Position numbers and translations under genes: made by a program | The notes under the pieces: model-generated | The model's database searches: none | What the model saw: only the letters and a program-made list of their open reading frames with translations | Told to the model about the DNA's origin: nothing | Shown here: in pieces, positions 6,887-7,447 of the stretch | How the letters are laid out: each line of letters begins with the position of its first letter | Position numbering within the stretch: position 1 is the first letter of the stretch | DNA from: Avisuccinivibrio_A sp964399665 | GTDB lineage: Bacteria > Pseudomonadota > Gammaproteobacteria > Enterobacterales > Succinivibrionaceae | Direction of reading: 5' to 3' | DNA: 7,447 nt | Assembly (NCBI GenBank): GCA_964399665.1 | Contig: CAYNSI010000109.1 | Location: forward strand, 1 to 7,447

Positions 6887-7027
6887 TTAAAGTAATACTT
6901 TTCCATCCTTTGGATGAACAAATTTATGTCCTGTTTGATAAGAAAACAACAAGTTGCGATTATTCCCAACTACACCTGTCACTTTAGGAAAATTCAAGAT
7001 ACGAACATGGAACCTAAAGTTTTTCAT
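6887..7027 (-). CDS. 46-aa basic ORF of unknown function, coupled to the glycosyltransferase
   Basis: An ATG at 7027 overlaps the stop of the upstream glycosyltransferase by four bases (ATGA), and the frame runs 46 codons to TAA, ending 15 nt before the prfB TTG. I do not recognise the product. It starts MKNFRFHVRILNFPKVTG and ends FVHPKDGKVLL. It is rich in Lys/Arg/His with one acidic residue, has no obvious membrane helix or signal peptide, and no cysteine. GC is about 35%, like the glycosyltransferase and unlike prfB. The ATGA coupling favours translation, but an ORF of this length can arise by chance in AT-rich DNA. It could also be the remnant tail of a decayed gene, or leader sequence carrying the prfB promoter. 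No clear Shine-Dalgarno of its own was seen. Confidence 0.35.
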   Translation of the reverse strand: MKNFRFHVRILNFPKVTGVVGNNRNLLFSYQTGHKFVHPKDGKVLL

Positions 7028-7447
7028 TTGTAATTCTTTGCCATTTTTATTAATTTGCGCATATTTTTTACTCTGTTATACTGCCTCTTAAGTTCTTTTT
7101 TCTTATTGGGATCTCTTACTAACTTGTAGTGAAGATGCCTAAAAAAATTCTTAATCACAGGTTCTTTTATTTCCCATTCCAATAAGGACAATTCGGTAAG
7201 CTTAATACGATATTTATCAGCTAAATCCGGAGGAAGACGCCTTAAATCGTTATAAAGCACACAACTAACCATAGCCTCAAATTTTTCCTTTAATAGTCCA
7301 TAAACTCCGTAATTATCAAGTAATTTTTTTATTGCAATATATACATCCAAAAGATTCATTCTAGCCCCGGTTATCTGATGGCTTAGGGAATTATCACGAA
7401 CACGATATATATATAGTCTCTCATCTACACGAGAGATTTTGTTACAG
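7024..7447 (-). CDS. Glycosyltransferase, family 2-like, C-terminal part (5' end beyond window)
   Basis: The frame is open to the right edge, giving 140 residues of C-terminus. The first visible part (local residues 9-24, ERLYIYRVRDNSLSHQ) matches the YxYRxRxxSxS stretch that follows the catalytic GT-A domain in many family 2 glycosyltransferases of surface-polysaccharide loci. It is followed by a helical tail (VYIAIKKLLDNYGVYGLLKEKF ... SCVLYNDLRRLPP) of the type seen in those enzymes, and a Lys/Arg-rich end (local about 105-140). The DXD and catalytic residues lie off the window, so activity, donor and acceptor cannot be judged. The methionine at 7359 is internal, not the start. GC is about 32% by hand count, well below the core genes, which suggests a transferred polysaccharide or glycan locus. 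It ends in TGA overlapping the next small ORF. The family is recognised from pattern memory only. Confidence 0.6.
   Translation of the reverse strand, partial: CNKISRVDERLYIYRVRDNSLSHQITGARMNLLDVYIAIKKLLDNYGVYGLLKEKFEAMVSCVLYNDLRRLPPDLADKYRIKLTELSLLEWEIKEPVIKNFFRHLHYKLVRDPNKKKELKRQYNRVKNMRKLIKMAKNYK

Noticed and set aside
6901..6918. Short inverted repeat CATCC-TTT-GGATG inside the small ORF
   Set aside because: The stem is only 5 to 7 bp with no T-run after it; it is not a terminator and there is no sign of an operator.
6880..6970. Sigma-70 promoter for prfB in the AT-rich leader
   Set aside because: Candidates such as TTGTTC with TATTAC, or TTGTTT with TAAATT, match only about half the consensus; AT-rich DNA gives such hits by chance, so none is called.
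7024..7359. A complete 111-aa protein starting at the ATG at 7359
   Set aside because: The frame stays open to the window edge and the residues upstream (YIYRVRDNSLSHQ) fit a glycosyltransferase, so the methionine is internal.
7405..7415. Short AT dinucleotide run
   Set aside because: It encodes part of the Tyr/Ile/Tyr stretch of the glycosyltransferase; 11 bases is too short to call a functional repeat.

Overview
The window reads as housekeeping chromosome of a gammaproteobacterium that is not an enterobacterium. Two points support this. The RF2 gene matches Escherichia coli RF2 closely, with the same total length (365 aa) and the same frameshift codon. The amgK-murU-djlA block belongs to the anhMurNAc kinase/uridylyltransferase route known from Pseudomonas, which E. 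coli lacks. Moderate GC and the unusual gene order would fit a host-associated lineage such as the Succinivibrionaceae, but that placement is a guess.

Everything reads on the minus strand, so the order of transcription runs from the right edge to the left edge. At the right edge (7447-6887) is an AT-rich stretch (about 32-35% GC by hand count). It holds the C-terminal 140 residues of a family 2-like glycosyltransferase and a 46-codon ORF that overlaps its stop by ATGA. Then comes a tight run of seven genes: prfB (RF2, TTG start, +1 programmed frameshift), lysS, dapA, trmB, amgK, murU and djlA, the last cut by the left edge just before its C-terminus. Gaps are 15, 19 and 81 nt up to dapA. From dapA onward every junction overlaps (1, 8, 1 and 25 nt), so one polycistronic unit with translational coupling is likely.

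The run joins three themes. Translation and tRNA: RF2, lysyl-tRNA synthetase, tRNA m7G46 methyltransferase. Lysine/diaminopimelate and cell wall: DapA makes the precursor of mDAP and lysine, and AmgK plus MurU salvage MurNAc to UDP-MurNAc. Envelope proteostasis: DjlA, a membrane-anchored J-domain protein. No tRNA, rRNA, CRISPR array, complete mobile element or convincing rho-independent terminator was seen.

Three of the seven core genes start at GTG or TTG (prfB TTG, amgK GTG, djlA GTG), so simple ATG-based calling misplaces or misses them. I see no clearly new biological system. The items most worth a second look are the AT-rich glycosyltransferase/small-ORF junction directly before prfB, the 46-aa ORF itself, and the apparently non-gammaproteobacterial flavour of DapA.
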